DNA of 64,000 bases from Verrucomicrobiaceae bacterium (GCA_015075365.1 JABTUN010000002.1:930001-994000), one strand, 5' to 3'. Positions 8,604 through 17,116 are shown, counted from the first letter of the stretch. Numbers and translations: made by a program. The notes: generated from the letters alone by a model not told the origin.

Positions 8604-8707
8604 CCGCGCCAGCGTCCTGGAGTGCGCCGGTCCTCCGGCGCTTTCGAACGTCCACCAGCCCACGAAAAGCTCCAGAGGGCTGGAGCACTCCAAAACGCTG
8701 CCGCGCC
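8604..8707. repeat. Large palindromic dispersed repeat, family A copy 2 (diverged, shorter)
   Basis: Left arm CAGCGTCCTGGAGTGCG (8610-8626) and right arm CACTCCAAAACGCTG (8686-8700), with outer CCGCGCC edges matching copy 1. The loop differs from copy 1 and is shorter, with its own hairpin (CGCCGGTCCTCCGGCG). Together with the preceding motifs it accounts for most of the 8273-8806 gap. Confidence 0.75.
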
Positions 8708-8806
8708 TTTTTGACCGCCACCATCCATCCTGCCGTTTGCGGACTTTGGCACCAATGTACTGAATCATGGATTGTTTTTCACCGCTCGATCCTTCAGAAT
8801 TCAATC

Positions 8807-9136
8807 ATGCAGGTTGTAGACGAGCACGAACACTCCTTTCCCGATTCTGAATGGCCATTTGATGATCCTCAGAATGCGCTGGCTATTTCAACGAAGCAGG
8901 TTTTTCGACAAGGACATCCTATTCTTGTGGTGAGCCACGATCTGGATGGCGACTGGCAGGTGGTCTGCGGCACAACGCAAGATGCCAAAGATGGCATCGT
9001 CGTTTGCCTCGGGTGCGCTTATCAAAAAGACAAATCTATCGCGGAACTGGCAGACTTGCCTTTGGGCTGGACTGCTTGGCGGGAAAAAGTTGGTGCTCCA
9101 TGGCAGCGAGAACCGAAGCCCAACGAAGAAGAATGA
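8807..9136 (+). CDS. Small conserved hypothetical protein
   Basis: 109 residues from the ATG at 8807, with no signal peptide. It has the pattern of a small conserved family of unknown function: acidic start with EWPFDDP, a strand pair HPILVVSHDLDGDWQVVCGT, then ELADLPLGWTAWREKVGAPWQREP. It reads as a single compact cytoplasmic domain. Its stop overlaps the next start (ATGA), so it is co-translated with the lipoprotein that follows. I do not know its function. A polymorphic-toxin immunity-like role is a possible guess but is not supported by an adjacent toxin. Confidence 0.65.
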   Translation: MQVVDEHEHSFPDSEWPFDDPQNALAISTKQVFRQGHPILVVSHDLDGDWQVVCGTTQDAKDGIVVCLGCAYQKDKSIAELADLPLGWTAWREKVGAPWQREPKPNEEE

Positions 9137-9687
9137 ACTACCCGCAATCCAGCCTTGGGACGCTGTTAGGAATGCTCGCTTTGATCTCCTGCACTTCCCC
9201 AAAGACACCCTACGACTCCGACGCCCGCGAGCCCAACGACTTGCCGCCCTCGCCGCGCTACAGCGTCGGGTGGATGGCTCTGCGCGATGAATTGCCGCGT
9301 CATGGCACGAAGGGCGAGTTTTACCTCTGCCAGGGACCGGAGCAGGTGGCGGCGTTGCAGCGGGATCTGCCGGAGTTCACGCTGCGGCATGCTTCCGAAA
9401 CGTACACGGCCCCCGTGAAGGACTGGCCCGGCATTTTCTGGAGCCACCGGCGCTCCGATGACGCGCTGGCGACGCGGGTGACGATCGACATCGACACCGC
9501 CACGGCGGACACGATCACAACCACGCTCTGGATCGGCCATCAAGCCCCGAACCTCACCCAAGTGCACCACACCTTCCGCCGCTTCGGCACGACCTGGAGG
9601 CTGGTCCGCCGCGAAGAGGGTCCGAAGATGAAGATTTGGAGGGCTTGGGGTGCAATCAGCGGCTTTCAACCGCCGATTGGACGCTGA
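9133..9687 (+). CDS. Putative lipoprotein of unknown function
   Basis: 184 residues beginning MNYPQSSLGTLLGMLALISC: a short hydrophobic signal with lipobox LISC, so a lipoprotein is predicted. The mature part is soluble, with YSVGWMALRDELPRHGTKGEFYLCQGPEQVAALQRDLPEF and a C-terminal FRRFGTTWRLVRREEGPKMKIWRAWG. No known domain recognised. Overlaps the upstream gene by 4 bp (ATGA). The 3' end has been copied and decayed twice downstream (10278-10345, 10597-10670), and a minisatellite begins 22 bp after its stop. Confidence 0.65.
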   Translation: MNYPQSSLGTLLGMLALISCTSPKTPYDSDAREPNDLPPSPRYSVGWMALRDELPRHGTKGEFYLCQGPEQVAALQRDLPEFTLRHASETYTAPVKDWPGIFWSHRRSDDALATRVTIDIDTATADTITTTLWIGHQAPNLTQVHHTFRRFGTTWRLVRREEGPKMKIWRAWGAISGFQPPIGR

Positions 9688-9708
9688 TTTGATGCGAAGA
9701 GCCTGTCG

Positions 9709-10115
9709 GCACTTGCCTGGCTCGCGTCAGCACTTGCCTGGCTCGTGTCAGCACTTGCTTGGGTGAGCCGAGCACTTGCTTGGATGAGCTGAGCACTTGC
9801 TCGGATGAGCTGAGCACTTGCTCGGATGAGCTGAGCACCTGCTTGGGTGAGCCGAGCACTCGCTTGGGTGAACTGAGCACTTGCTCGGGTGAGCTGAGCA
9901 CTTGCTTGGATGAGCTCAGCACTTGCTTGGGTGAGCTGAGCACTCGGGTGAGCTGAGCACTTGCAGGTGAGCTGAGCACCTGCTTGAGCACTTGCTCGGG
10001 TGAGCTGAGCACTTGCTCGGGTGAGCTGAGCACCTGCTTGGATGAGCGCAGCACTTGCTTGGGTGAGCCGAGCACTTGCTCGGGTGAGTGAGGCACTTGC
10101 TCGAGCACGTGCTGG
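9709..10115. repeat. Minisatellite of ~21 units, mostly 21 bp
   Basis: About 21 head-to-tail units, most 21 bp long and beginning GCACTTGCTTGGGTGAGC(T/C)GA. A few are shortened to 12-19 bp and the edge units are diverged. Point variants (C/T in TTG/CTG, GGG/GGA) are distributed along the array. All three minus-strand frames remain open for 90-198 codons across it, one reading a seven-residue repeat LSSPEQV, because the unit is a multiple of three and lacks stops. I regard it as non-coding. Units are contiguous, without spacers, so it is not a CRISPR. Confidence 0.9.
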
Positions 10116-10277
10116 GATCGCGCCTGATAGGCGCAAGCTGGGATCGCGTCAGGTTGAAGCCGGAATGGCATGCCAAAATGGCACACAAACAGCGAAATGG
10201 AGGCTCGTTGGAGGTGTCGGCCCCATCTCTGGCATGGATTGACCTTCTCCATCGCCTGACGCCGCCGGAGTTCCGTT

Positions 10278-10345
10278 GACGCGCTGGCGGCCCAACTGGA
10301 AGCTGGTCCGGCGGGCGGAAGAGCCGGAGATGGAGATTTGATGCC
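10278..10345 (+). pseudogene. Decayed copy 1 of the lipoprotein 3' end
   Basis: GACGCGCTGGCG followed by CTGGAAGCTGGTCCGGCGGG and GAGATGGAGATTTG resembles two separate parts of the lipoprotein gene (around 9460 and 9594-9640) fused with the intervening ~120 bp missing. Not translatable as the original protein. Confidence 0.6.
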
Positions 10346-10399
10346 GGAGAGGCAAACGACGGGTTTGGAACCGCTGATTTGACGCTGGTCAGACGCTCA

Positions 10400-10519
10400 C
10401 AGGCTGCTGAAAAACGCCATCACCGGCCACTGGCCGGTGCTACAGCAGCGCGAGCTCCTGCGCTGTAGATCGGGGCAGTGACCCGGTCCGCAGGTCTTGC
10501 GGTGTTTTTCAGCAGCCTG
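10400..10519. repeat. TIR-bearing dispersed element, copy 2 (intact ends)
   Basis: 120 bp bounded by perfect 16-bp inverted ends: CAGGCTGCTGAAAAAC at 10400-10415 and its complement at 10504-10519. Inside is the near-perfect palindrome ACCGGCCACTGGCCGGT and a second stem built from CAGCGC/GCGCTG-type arms. It is in inverted orientation relative to the copy at 3850. Size and structure fit a MITE or REP/BIME-like element. It carries no gene. Confidence 0.85.
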
Positions 10520-10596
10520 CTAATGCCGGATTCAGAACATCAGCGTCCCATGAGCGTCATGTCAGCGGTTCCTTCCGCCTCGTTTCTTGTGACCAG

Positions 10597-10670
10597 ACAT
10601 CGACACCGCGACAGCCGCACCTGGAAGCCGGTCCGGCGGGCGGAAGAGCCGGGGATGCGCATTGGAGCCG
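10597..10670 (+). pseudogene. Decayed copy 2 of the lipoprotein 3' end
   Basis: CATCGACACCGCGACAGC (as in the lipoprotein gene near 9487) is joined to CTGGAAGCCGGTCCGGCGGG. The latter is nearly identical to decayed copy 1, so the two remnants are closer to each other than to the intact gene. The rest of 9688-10714 outside the repeats shows no gene. Confidence 0.55.
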
Positions 10671-10714
10671 TGGTTGGCATCGGCGGGAAAGCCATGCCGC
10701 CTCCATGACCGGCC

Positions 10715-11305
10715 TCACTTCAGCGGCACGGGCGCGTTGAGCATCTCCTGGGTGAGCACGAAGCCGATGCAATAGGCGCGGTTCAGGCGGTCGGCGGTTT
10801 TTACCCAGTCGCTGCCGTTCCTCGCCGAGGGAACAAAGCCGAACTTCTCGCGTTCCAGCTCGCCATTGCCATCAGGCGCCCCGTCCGCCAGCATGCTCTG
10901 GGAGGCCTGGATGTCGGCGGCGGTGACTTTGCGCGGGTCGATGGTTTCTCCCAGGAAGCGCCAATGCTGCTTTTTGATGGCAATCTGCCCGCCGTTTTTG
11001 GGCAGGCTGATGGCGGCGGAGATCACGCGATACACATACGGCGAGAGCACACGCAGGACGATGACATCGCCGGCTTTCATCGCGCGAGGGGGCACTTTGG
11101 CGCGATAATGTTGATCATCGTCGGCCTTGTCCCTCAGCACGGCCTTCTTGCCATTGTGATAGATTTCCACCTCTCCCTTGGCCACGACGAGGAGACTGCC
11201 CTCAACCGTTCCGTCATCCGCCGCCTTTGACGCCGGGAAAGAGGCCAGAAGAAGGCCGGCGAGCACGCATGCCAGCTTCGCGAACGAGGAGTGCATTTTT
11301 TTCAT
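10715..11305 (-). CDS. Secreted hypothetical protein
   Basis: 196 residues from the ATG at 11305, chosen because MKKMHSSFAKLACVLAGLLLASFPASKAAD is a standard signal peptide. The longer frame to 11356 adds a non-signal leader. The mature part has a beta-rich first half (EGSLLVVAKGEVEIYHNGKKAVLRD; AGDVIVLRVLSPYVYRVISAAI), reminiscent of small carbohydrate-binding-like or jelly-roll accessory modules, then a charged second half (GELEREKFGFVPSARNGSDWVKTADRLNRAYCIGFVL). No family named with confidence. Likely periplasmic or extracellular. Confidence 0.6.
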   Translation of the reverse strand: MKKMHSSFAKLACVLAGLLLASFPASKAADDGTVEGSLLVVAKGEVEIYHNGKKAVLRDKADDDQHYRAKVPPRAMKAGDVIVLRVLSPYVYRVISAAISLPKNGGQIAIKKQHWRFLGETIDPRKVTAADIQASQSMLADGAPDGNGELEREKFGFVPSARNGSDWVKTADRLNRAYCIGFVLTQEMLNAPVPLK

Positions 11306-11398
11306 AAGTCGGAAGAGCGTGACCAAAACGCGATCGCGTGTCAATACCTGCCGCAACTCGAAAGCGGCGGGCGGGAGAGAGCGGAAGGGGGCACCGCG

Positions 11399-13180
11399 TC
11401 ACGACACGGAAACAGCGCCGGCGCTGATGAGCGAGGTGCGGCAGAGCTCGGCGTAGAGGCCGCCGGCGGCGATGAGCTGGTCGTGGGTGCCCTGCTCCGT
11501 GATGCGGCCGCCTTCGAGGACGTAGATGCAGTCGGCATTGCGCACGGTGCTGAGGCGGTGGGCGATGACGAAGCTGGTGCGCTGCTTCATGAGGCGTTCG
11601 AGGGCCTCCTGAATCTGGCGCTCCGTCTCCGTGTCCACGCTGGCGGTGGCCTCGTCGAGGAGAAGGATGGGCGGATTGCGCAGGAGGGCGCGGGCGATGC
11701 TGATGCGCTGCTTTTCGCCGACGGAGAGCTTGATGCCGCGCTCGCCGACATGGGTGTCGAGCTGGTTGGGGAGCTTGCGGACAAAGTCGGCGGCGTTGGC
11801 GCTTTCCAGGACGCTCCACAGCTCGTCCTCGGTGGCGGCGCGTTTGCCGATGAGGAGATTGTCCCGGACGGTGCCGTTGAAGAGAAAGCTCTCCTGCGTG
11901 ACGTAGCCGATGTGGCGGCGCAGGCTGGCCTTGCTGATCGTTCTGACCGGGATGCCGTCGATGGTGAGCGCGCCCTCATCGTGCTCGTAGAAGCGGGTGA
12001 GGAGATTGATGATGGTGGATTTCCCCGCGCCGGTGGGACCGACGAGGGCGATGGTCTGGCCGGGGAGCGCGTCGATGGTGATGCCGTGGACGGTGGGCAG
12101 CTTGCCGGTGTAGCTAAAGCCGACATTATCGTAACGGATGTGGCCTTTGACCTCGCCCAGCGTGACGCCGTCGTCGATGCCGTGCTCCTCCTCCGCGTCC
12201 ATGATGTCAAAGACGCGCTCACCAGCGGCGCGACCGGCCTGGATGAGCTGGTTGAGGTTGTGGAGCTGCTCCACGGGGTCGTAGAACTGGCGGGAGAGGA
12301 AGAGGAAGAAGACGAGGTCGCCCTTTTGCAGGGTGCCCTCCATGACGGCGCGCGCGCCGAACCACAGGACGATGATGGTGCCCACGTCCTTGAGGAAGGC
12401 CATGCTGGGGCGGTAGATGGACCACACGTGCATGAGATGCAGCGTGGCGTCCCGCAGCGCGCCGGAGCCTTCGTTGAAACGCGCGTGCTCCTCCTTCTCC
12501 ATCGCGTAGGCCTTGATCTGGCGCATGCCGGAGACGTTGTCATGGAGGAGGGAATTCATGCCGCTGCTGGCCTTGCGCACCTTGCGGTGGCGCTCGCGGG
12601 AGCTGCGCGTGTATAAAATGGCGCCGAGCGCCAGCAGCGGGATCGGCAGCATGGCGGTCCAGGCCAGCGTGGTGTCCGCGTAAAACATGAAACCGGCCAC
12701 GACGACGATTTGGAGCACCGCCACCAGCCCTTGCTCCACGCCGTCGATGAGCACGCGCTCGACGGCGGGGATGTCCTCGGAGACGGTGGTCATGATGTCG
12801 CCGGTGGGGCGGTTGTCGAACCAGCGCAGCGGCAGGCGCTGGAGGCGCTCGTAGAGATCGCTGCGCAGGTCGAAGATGACCTTTTGCTCAAAGCTGTTGT
12901 TCAGCCGTATGCGCAGCGAATTAAACACATGCTGCGCGAAGTACGCACCGAGAGCGAGAAGCGTGACATTTCCCAAGCGATGCCATTCCTGCCTCGGCAC
13001 GATGACGTCGATGATTTCCCGCGTGACCGCCGGAAACACCACCACCATGAGCACGCCGCCGATGGCGCAGCCGAGCTGGGCGGCGGCCATGAGCGGGTAA
13101 CGGCGGAGGTAGGAGAAAACGCGGAGGATCGTGAGCACGGTGCGTTGTCTTTGGCGAGCCTGCGCAGGCGCGCAAGGCAT
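11399..13180 (-). CDS. ABC exporter, fused permease-ATPase (MsbA-like)
   Basis: 593 residues. Residues ~20-330 are a six-helix type IV (exporter) transmembrane domain: LMAAAQLGCAIGGVLMVVVFP, NVTLLALGAYFAQHVFNSLRIR, and the loop QRLPLRWFDNRPTGDIMTTVSEDI. The ATPase domain follows with Walker A GPTGAGKST (~379), Q-loop YVTQESFLFNGTV, signature LSVGEKQRIS (~482) and Walker B ILLLDEATASVD (~503). The typical role is export of lipids, peptides or drugs across the inner membrane as a homodimer. Start: ATG at 13180, 18 bp after the upstream peptidase gene. A GTG nearer the first helix (TVLTILRVFSYL) is an alternative. Confidence 0.88.
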   Translation of the reverse strand: MPCAPAQARQRQRTVLTILRVFSYLRRYPLMAAAQLGCAIGGVLMVVVFPAVTREIIDVIVPRQEWHRLGNVTLLALGAYFAQHVFNSLRIRLNNSFEQKVIFDLRSDLYERLQRLPLRWFDNRPTGDIMTTVSEDIPAVERVLIDGVEQGLVAVLQIVVVAGFMFYADTTLAWTAMLPIPLLALGAILYTRSSRERHRKVRKASSGMNSLLHDNVSGMRQIKAYAMEKEEHARFNEGSGALRDATLHLMHVWSIYRPSMAFLKDVGTIIVLWFGARAVMEGTLQKGDLVFFLFLSRQFYDPVEQLHNLNQLIQAGRAAGERVFDIMDAEEEHGIDDGVTLGEVKGHIRYDNVGFSYTGKLPTVHGITIDALPGQTIALVGPTGAGKSTIINLLTRFYEHDEGALTIDGIPVRTISKASLRRHIGYVTQESFLFNGTVRDNLLIGKRAATEDELWSVLESANAADFVRKLPNQLDTHVGERGIKLSVGEKQRISIARALLRNPPILLLDEATASVDTETERQIQEALERLMKQRTSFVIAHRLSTVRNADCIYVLEGGRITEQGTHDQLIAAGGLYAELCRTSLISAGAVSVS

Positions 13181-13198
13181 CAGCGCCGCGCGCCCGGG

Positions 13199-14584
13199 TC
13201 ACAGCCGCCACAGGGCCTCGATCAGGCGCTGGCGCAGGCGCGCCACGGCCTCCGCGTCCCCGGCGTGGTTCACCAGGAAGGCAAAGCAGCGCGGCACCCC
13301 CGCCCTGCCGGTGGCAAAGCCGGCAAAACTGCGCACGCCGGACATCGCGCCGCCTTTGCCACGCACGCCCGCGTTTCCCACCAGCGTGGACCAAAAGGCA
13401 TCCCCCTGCGGCCCGTTCCGCGCCAGATACTGCAGCCGCGCCAGGTCACGCGGTGTGATCACATCCGCGCGCGCCAGCCCGCAGCCGTCCTCCATCCGCA
13501 GCGCGGTGAAACGCAGCCCCCTGCCCTCCCAGTGGGCGCGCACCACCTGCGCGGGCGGCTTCCCGGCCCGCACGCCCAGCAGGCGGAAAAGGCACTCCGT
13601 CTCATGGTTGTCGGACACCTCATGCGCGTGGCGGATGATCTCCACCAGCGGCGCGGAGCGGTGCGTCAGCAGCACCTGCGCCGGCGCCGTGGGAAACGGC
13701 CCCCCCCCCGCCACCTCGATCCCCTGCTCCTTCAAAAACGCGGTGAACAGCCGCGCCGCAAAGGCCTCCGGGTCAGGGATCGCCGCCTGCACGCCGAAGT
13801 TTTCCCTCCCCGCCGGCACCGTGCCGCGCAGGCGCAGCACGCCCGCCTTTTCCCCACCATACACCACCACACCGTCCCCGGAGTCCGGCGGGCCGCTGAC
13901 CACCTCGTTCTCGATCTCAAACCCGGCGATCACCGCTTGGGTGCAGGCCCGCAGTCCGGCCGGGGCCCCTGCTTTTGCTCCGGGTGCAAAGTGCAGGGTG
14001 AAGCGGTTGTGGTCCACGTTCAGGCCGCCCACCGGGCTGCCGTAGCCGTTGCCGATGTCTCCCCAGTTCCAGTGATCGTTGAACAAACTCCCGCGAAACA
14101 GGCTGCCATCTCCGCGCACCCGGCCGGCAATGCGCCGGACGCCGCGCTTCCTCAGCTCCGCCGCCCACGCCTCCAGATCCTCACCACGCAGCGTCGGATC
14201 GCCCCCGCCCGTGATCACAACATCCCCGTGGATGATGCCATTGGTGACGGGCGCGGTGGCCTTCAGCTCCGTCACGATGCGGAAATCCGGTCCCAGCACC
14301 TCCAGCGCCGTGGCGGTGGTCAGCGTCTTGAGGCTGGAGGCCGGGATGAAGGCCGTCTCCCCCGCCTGCTCGAACCACACCCGCCCCTCCGGGTCCAGCA
14401 GGCAGAATCCCACCGCCGCCCCGCGCAGACCTGGCTCCGCCGCCGTCTCCCCCAGGATCGCCGCGATCTCCGCCAGCCGCGGATCACCCTCCGGCGGCAC
14501 AGGCGGCGCCTGCTCCCGGCGGCACAGCAGCAGCGCTGCCGCCAGGGCGGCGGCCAGCAATACGATCAGCACATTTTTCAGCAT
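13199..14584 (-). CDS. dacB: D-alanyl-D-alanine carboxypeptidase/endopeptidase, PBP4 (S13) family
   Basis: 461 residues with an N-terminal hydrophobic segment (VLIVLLAAALAAALLLC) that works as signal or anchor. The cysteine after it does not fit a strict lipobox. S13 motifs are present: SxxK in SSLKT (~85), SDN (~324) and KGG within RGKGGAMSG (~409), with the family hallmark VVITGGGDPTLRG between. PBP4-type enzymes trim peptidoglycan cross-links in the periplasm. In tandem with the ABC exporter downstream (18 bp), so probably cotranscribed. Confidence 0.88.
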   Translation of the reverse strand: MLKNVLIVLLAAALAAALLLCRREQAPPVPPEGDPRLAEIAAILGETAAEPGLRGAAVGFCLLDPEGRVWFEQAGETAFIPASSLKTLTTATALEVLGPDFRIVTELKATAPVTNGIIHGDVVITGGGDPTLRGEDLEAWAAELRKRGVRRIAGRVRGDGSLFRGSLFNDHWNWGDIGNGYGSPVGGLNVDHNRFTLHFAPGAKAGAPAGLRACTQAVIAGFEIENEVVSGPPDSGDGVVVYGGEKAGVLRLRGTVPAGRENFGVQAAIPDPEAFAARLFTAFLKEQGIEVAGGGPFPTAPAQVLLTHRSAPLVEIIRHAHEVSDNHETECLFRLLGVRAGKPPAQVVRAHWEGRGLRFTALRMEDGCGLARADVITPRDLARLQYLARNGPQGDAFWSTLVGNAGVRGKGGAMSGVRSFAGFATGRAGVPRCFAFLVNHAGDAEAVARLRQRLIEALWRL

Positions 14585-14663
14585 GTCTTCTTATGCCAGG
14601 GCCCGGGCGGAATGGGAAGGGGGTAAGAGGTGCGCGTTCATCCCTTTCTTGGTTCGCAACCTC

Positions 14664-14716
14664 GAGACAATCAGACGGTGAGACGGTGAGACAATCAGAC
14701 GGTGAGACAATCAGGC
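14664..14716. repeat. Short tandem repeat GAGACAATCAGACGGT
   Basis: The 16-bp unit GAGACAATCAGACGGT occurs at the start and in the middle, once reduced to GAGACGGT and once diverging into GAGACAATCAGGC. It lies in the 173-bp gap between the PBP4 gene and the beta-helix gene. Confidence 0.7.
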
Positions 14717-14757
14717 AACATGCCGGCGGCGGTGCAACAGGGAGACCAGGGCGGGGA

Positions 14758-16191
14758 TCAGCGGGTGACGAGCTTGTTCTGGAGGTTGTTGAGCTCGATC
14801 ATGTTGGCCTTGCCGCCGATGACGGCGATGGAGGGCTCCGTGCTGCGCTGGCCGGCAGGGCGGTCGTCACGGACGAGATTGCCGATGACAGAGCTGCTGG
14901 TGATTTTTTCGAGGCGGATGCCCGCGCCGTCGCTGTCGAGCACGCTGTTGTTGGAGATGCGCATGCGGTCGCAGGCGGAGACATCGAGGGCGGCGCGCTT
15001 TTTCCAGACGCCGGAGATGGTGTTGTCACTGATGCTGCTGTTCTGGCAGCGGAGGAAGACGAGTCCGTTTTTCTCGGCGTTGTCGAAGCCGTTGACGAGA
15101 TAGCGCGGGTTGCGGTCGAAGTTGTTGGCGCTGACGATGACGTTGCTGCTGTCCGTGACGATGAGGTCGTGCTGGAAGCCCTCCCAGAAGGTGTTGCCGG
15201 TGATGACGACGCCGCGCGCGTCACGCACCTCGATGTTGACCTGCACGTCGGAGAGCACATTGGCGCTGATGGTGACATTTCCCTCCCGCGTGGTGGGGCG
15301 GCCCTGGCGGCGCTCCAGGGAAGGATCCGTGCCGCCGCCGAGGATGCGGATGTTGGCGGAGCCGGGCGCCTTGTTGGTGTGCTGGATGGTGCAGCCGGTG
15401 ATGGCCACCTCGCCAATGGAGCCGCTGGTGGAGTCGAGCAGGATGTTGGCGGCAGGTTTTCCCTCCGCGGCGTGGTTCCCCTCAATGTCACAGGTGCCGA
15501 TGTGGAGGTTGCGCACGTTTCCACCGATGGAGACGACACCTCCGCCACCGTTGTAGCTGATGTGGCTGCCGATGATGTTCGACTGGTGGATGTTGACGTT
15601 GTCGTAGAAGACGCCGACGCCGCTGTTGTGGTAGAAGTGGCAGGCGGAGATGAGGACATTCCGATTCCGGGTGGTGAGGTGTACGGCATGGCGGCAGAGG
15701 CGCACGACCACGCGGCTGAGGGTGATTTGCATGGTGCCGGTGGCCTCAATGCCGTCTGCCTCCGGGTGCGCGCCGACGATTTCCACGCCTTCGATCATGG
15801 GTGTGCGCTCGTTTTGCCAGACCTCCGGCTTAAAGGAGGACGGCGCGGCGCTGCCCTCGTGGGTGCCGATGAAGTGGATGGCCGGTCCGGCGGCCTCCAT
15901 GACGAGCCGCGCGGTGCCGTCACCGGAAATGGAGGCGAAACCGGTCTTGGCGAGATCGACCTTCAGCGTGCCGGTGAGGCGGTAGGTGCCCTTGGGCAGA
16001 AAGACGGAGCCGTGGGTGTCGATGAGCCGCTGGATGGACGCGGTGGCATCGCTTTTGCCATCATTCGGGATGGGCGGGACGAGCACCCGGCGTCGTTTGC
16101 CATCCTCCTGCGCGTTGGCAGGCACCACAGCGGGCTGCTGAGCATGGACGAGTGTGACGAGGATGAAAAGAAGCAGGGCGGCGGATTTCAT
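14758..16191 (-). CDS. Secreted right-handed parallel beta-helix protein (pectate lyase-like fold)
   Basis: The ATG at 16191 is chosen because it opens a signal peptide, MKSAALLLFILVTLVHAQQ; the upstream extension is low-complexity. The 477-residue protein starts with a pectate-lyase superfamily N-cap (IPNDGKSDATASIQRLIDTHGSVFLPKGTYRL) and continues as ~22-residue beta-helix coils (VLISACHFYHNSGVGVFYDN; VTISANVLSDVQVNIEVRD; VVITGNTFWEG; VIVSANNFDRNP; ISDNTISG; RISNNSVLDSDGAGI). Such proteins bind or cleave polysaccharides. No catalytic residues can be assigned by eye. Exported. Confidence 0.8.
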   Translation of the reverse strand: MKSAALLLFILVTLVHAQQPAVVPANAQEDGKRRRVLVPPIPNDGKSDATASIQRLIDTHGSVFLPKGTYRLTGTLKVDLAKTGFASISGDGTARLVMEAAGPAIHFIGTHEGSAAPSSFKPEVWQNERTPMIEGVEIVGAHPEADGIEATGTMQITLSRVVVRLCRHAVHLTTRNRNVLISACHFYHNSGVGVFYDNVNIHQSNIIGSHISYNGGGGVVSIGGNVRNLHIGTCDIEGNHAAEGKPAANILLDSTSGSIGEVAITGCTIQHTNKAPGSANIRILGGGTDPSLERRQGRPTTREGNVTISANVLSDVQVNIEVRDARGVVITGNTFWEGFQHDLIVTDSSNVIVSANNFDRNPRYLVNGFDNAEKNGLVFLRCQNSSISDNTISGVWKKRAALDVSACDRMRISNNSVLDSDGAGIRLEKITSSSVIGNLVRDDRPAGQRSTEPSIAVIGGKANMIELNNLQNKLVTR

Positions 16192-16237
16192 GCCGCCTGA
16201 ATACGAGGCCGGGCCGCGCTTGTGAAGGAAAAAGGCG

Positions 16238-17116
16238 TCAGGAGCCGGCGGCAATGCGCTCCGCCACCGCACGCAGGCGCTCCCGCAGCCCGGCGGCCTC
16301 CCCGGCGAGGTGGCGCTGGGCGGTTTCGTATTCAGCGCGGCCCTCCGGAGTCTCGATGCGCACCGGCTCGTAGCCGAGGGCGCGCAGATCATACGGGCTG
16401 GCGCGCATGTCGAGTTGGCGCCCGCGCCAGGCGTGGGCGAAGCACTCGCCGACAAGATCGGAGCCAGTCCAGGGCAGGAGCTTGGCGGACCATTTATAGA
16501 GGTCCATGTTGGTGTGCAGGCAGCCGCCCTGCTCCAGTTCGGGACGTGTCTCCAGGACCGGCTGGAAGGCGTTCAGAGGGCGCGCCTCCGGTGTGAAAAA
16601 GCGAAAGGCATCGTAGTGCGTGCAGCAAAGCGCCTGGGACTCGACAAAGCGGGCCAGATCCTCCGGCGGGAGGCGCAGTTCGTAGCCCTGGTGGCGGATC
16701 TCCGCGGCGCTGAGGCGGTACACCATGGCCCACTCATGCAGGCCAAAGCAGCGGAAACGTGCGGGCCGCGTGGCGATGGCGGCGCACAGGTGTGTGATCC
16801 ATGCCGCGAGCTCGCGCGTGCGCGGCGGGATCGCAGCCGCACGGAGCCGTAGGCGCCCGTCCAGGCGCTCCAGGCGCATGTCTCCGAGCCAGGGGCATGC
16901 CTGGAGGTCATCACCGGTCACCTCGATCTCGACGCCGAGCGCGGGCAGCCACTGCTTGAGCCGGGCGGGAGAGAGATTGTAATAGGTGAAGAGAAAATCC
17001 TCCACCGGATGCTTTTCCTCACGGCCGCGGCGCTGCACAAACGCGTCCGCCAGCGCGCTGACACGCTCCAGATGCGCCGCGCGGCGCGCCTGCCACTCCT
17101 CACGCGTGAGTTTCAC
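16238..17116 (-). CDS. Conserved protein of a family often labelled 3-methyladenine DNA glycosylase
   Basis: 292 residues from a GTG at 17116, which overlaps the stop of the magnesium channel gene by 4 bp (GTGA). Longer frames run inside that gene. The sequence is strongly patterned: REEKHPVEDFLFTYYNLSPARLKQW, CFGLHEWAMVYR, CTHYDAFRFFTPEARPLN, GCLHTNMDLYKWSAKL, LDMRASPYDLRALGYEPVRIETPEGRAEY. I recall this pattern from proteins annotated in databases as 3-methyladenine DNA glycosylase, but no HhH-GPD or other glycosylase motif is visible, so the activity is unproven. Conserved His/Cys/Asp suggest an enzyme. Confidence 0.6.
   Translation of the reverse strand: MKLTREEWQARRAAHLERVSALADAFVQRRGREEKHPVEDFLFTYYNLSPARLKQWLPALGVEIEVTGDDLQACPWLGDMRLERLDGRLRLRAAAIPPRTRELAAWITHLCAAIATRPARFRCFGLHEWAMVYRLSAAEIRHQGYELRLPPEDLARFVESQALCCTHYDAFRFFTPEARPLNAFQPVLETRPELEQGGCLHTNMDLYKWSAKLLPWTGSDLVGECFAHAWRGRQLDMRASPYDLRALGYEPVRIETPEGRAEYETAQRHLAGEAAGLRERLRAVAERIAAGS

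Noticed and set aside
9709..10115. CRISPR array
   Set aside because: Units are contiguous with no unique spacers, unit length varies, and no cas genes are nearby.
9656..10252. 198-residue minus-strand frame across the minisatellite (SSPEQVL repeats)
   Set aside because: All three minus frames stay open because the unit length is a multiple of three and lacks stops. The frame overlaps the lipoprotein end and has no convincing start context, so coding is not supported, though it stays a testable alternative.
14758..16455. Longer version of the beta-helix protein starting at 16455
   Set aside because: The extra ~88 residues are low-complexity and antisense to the neighbouring gene, whereas the ATG at 16191 opens a proper signal peptide.
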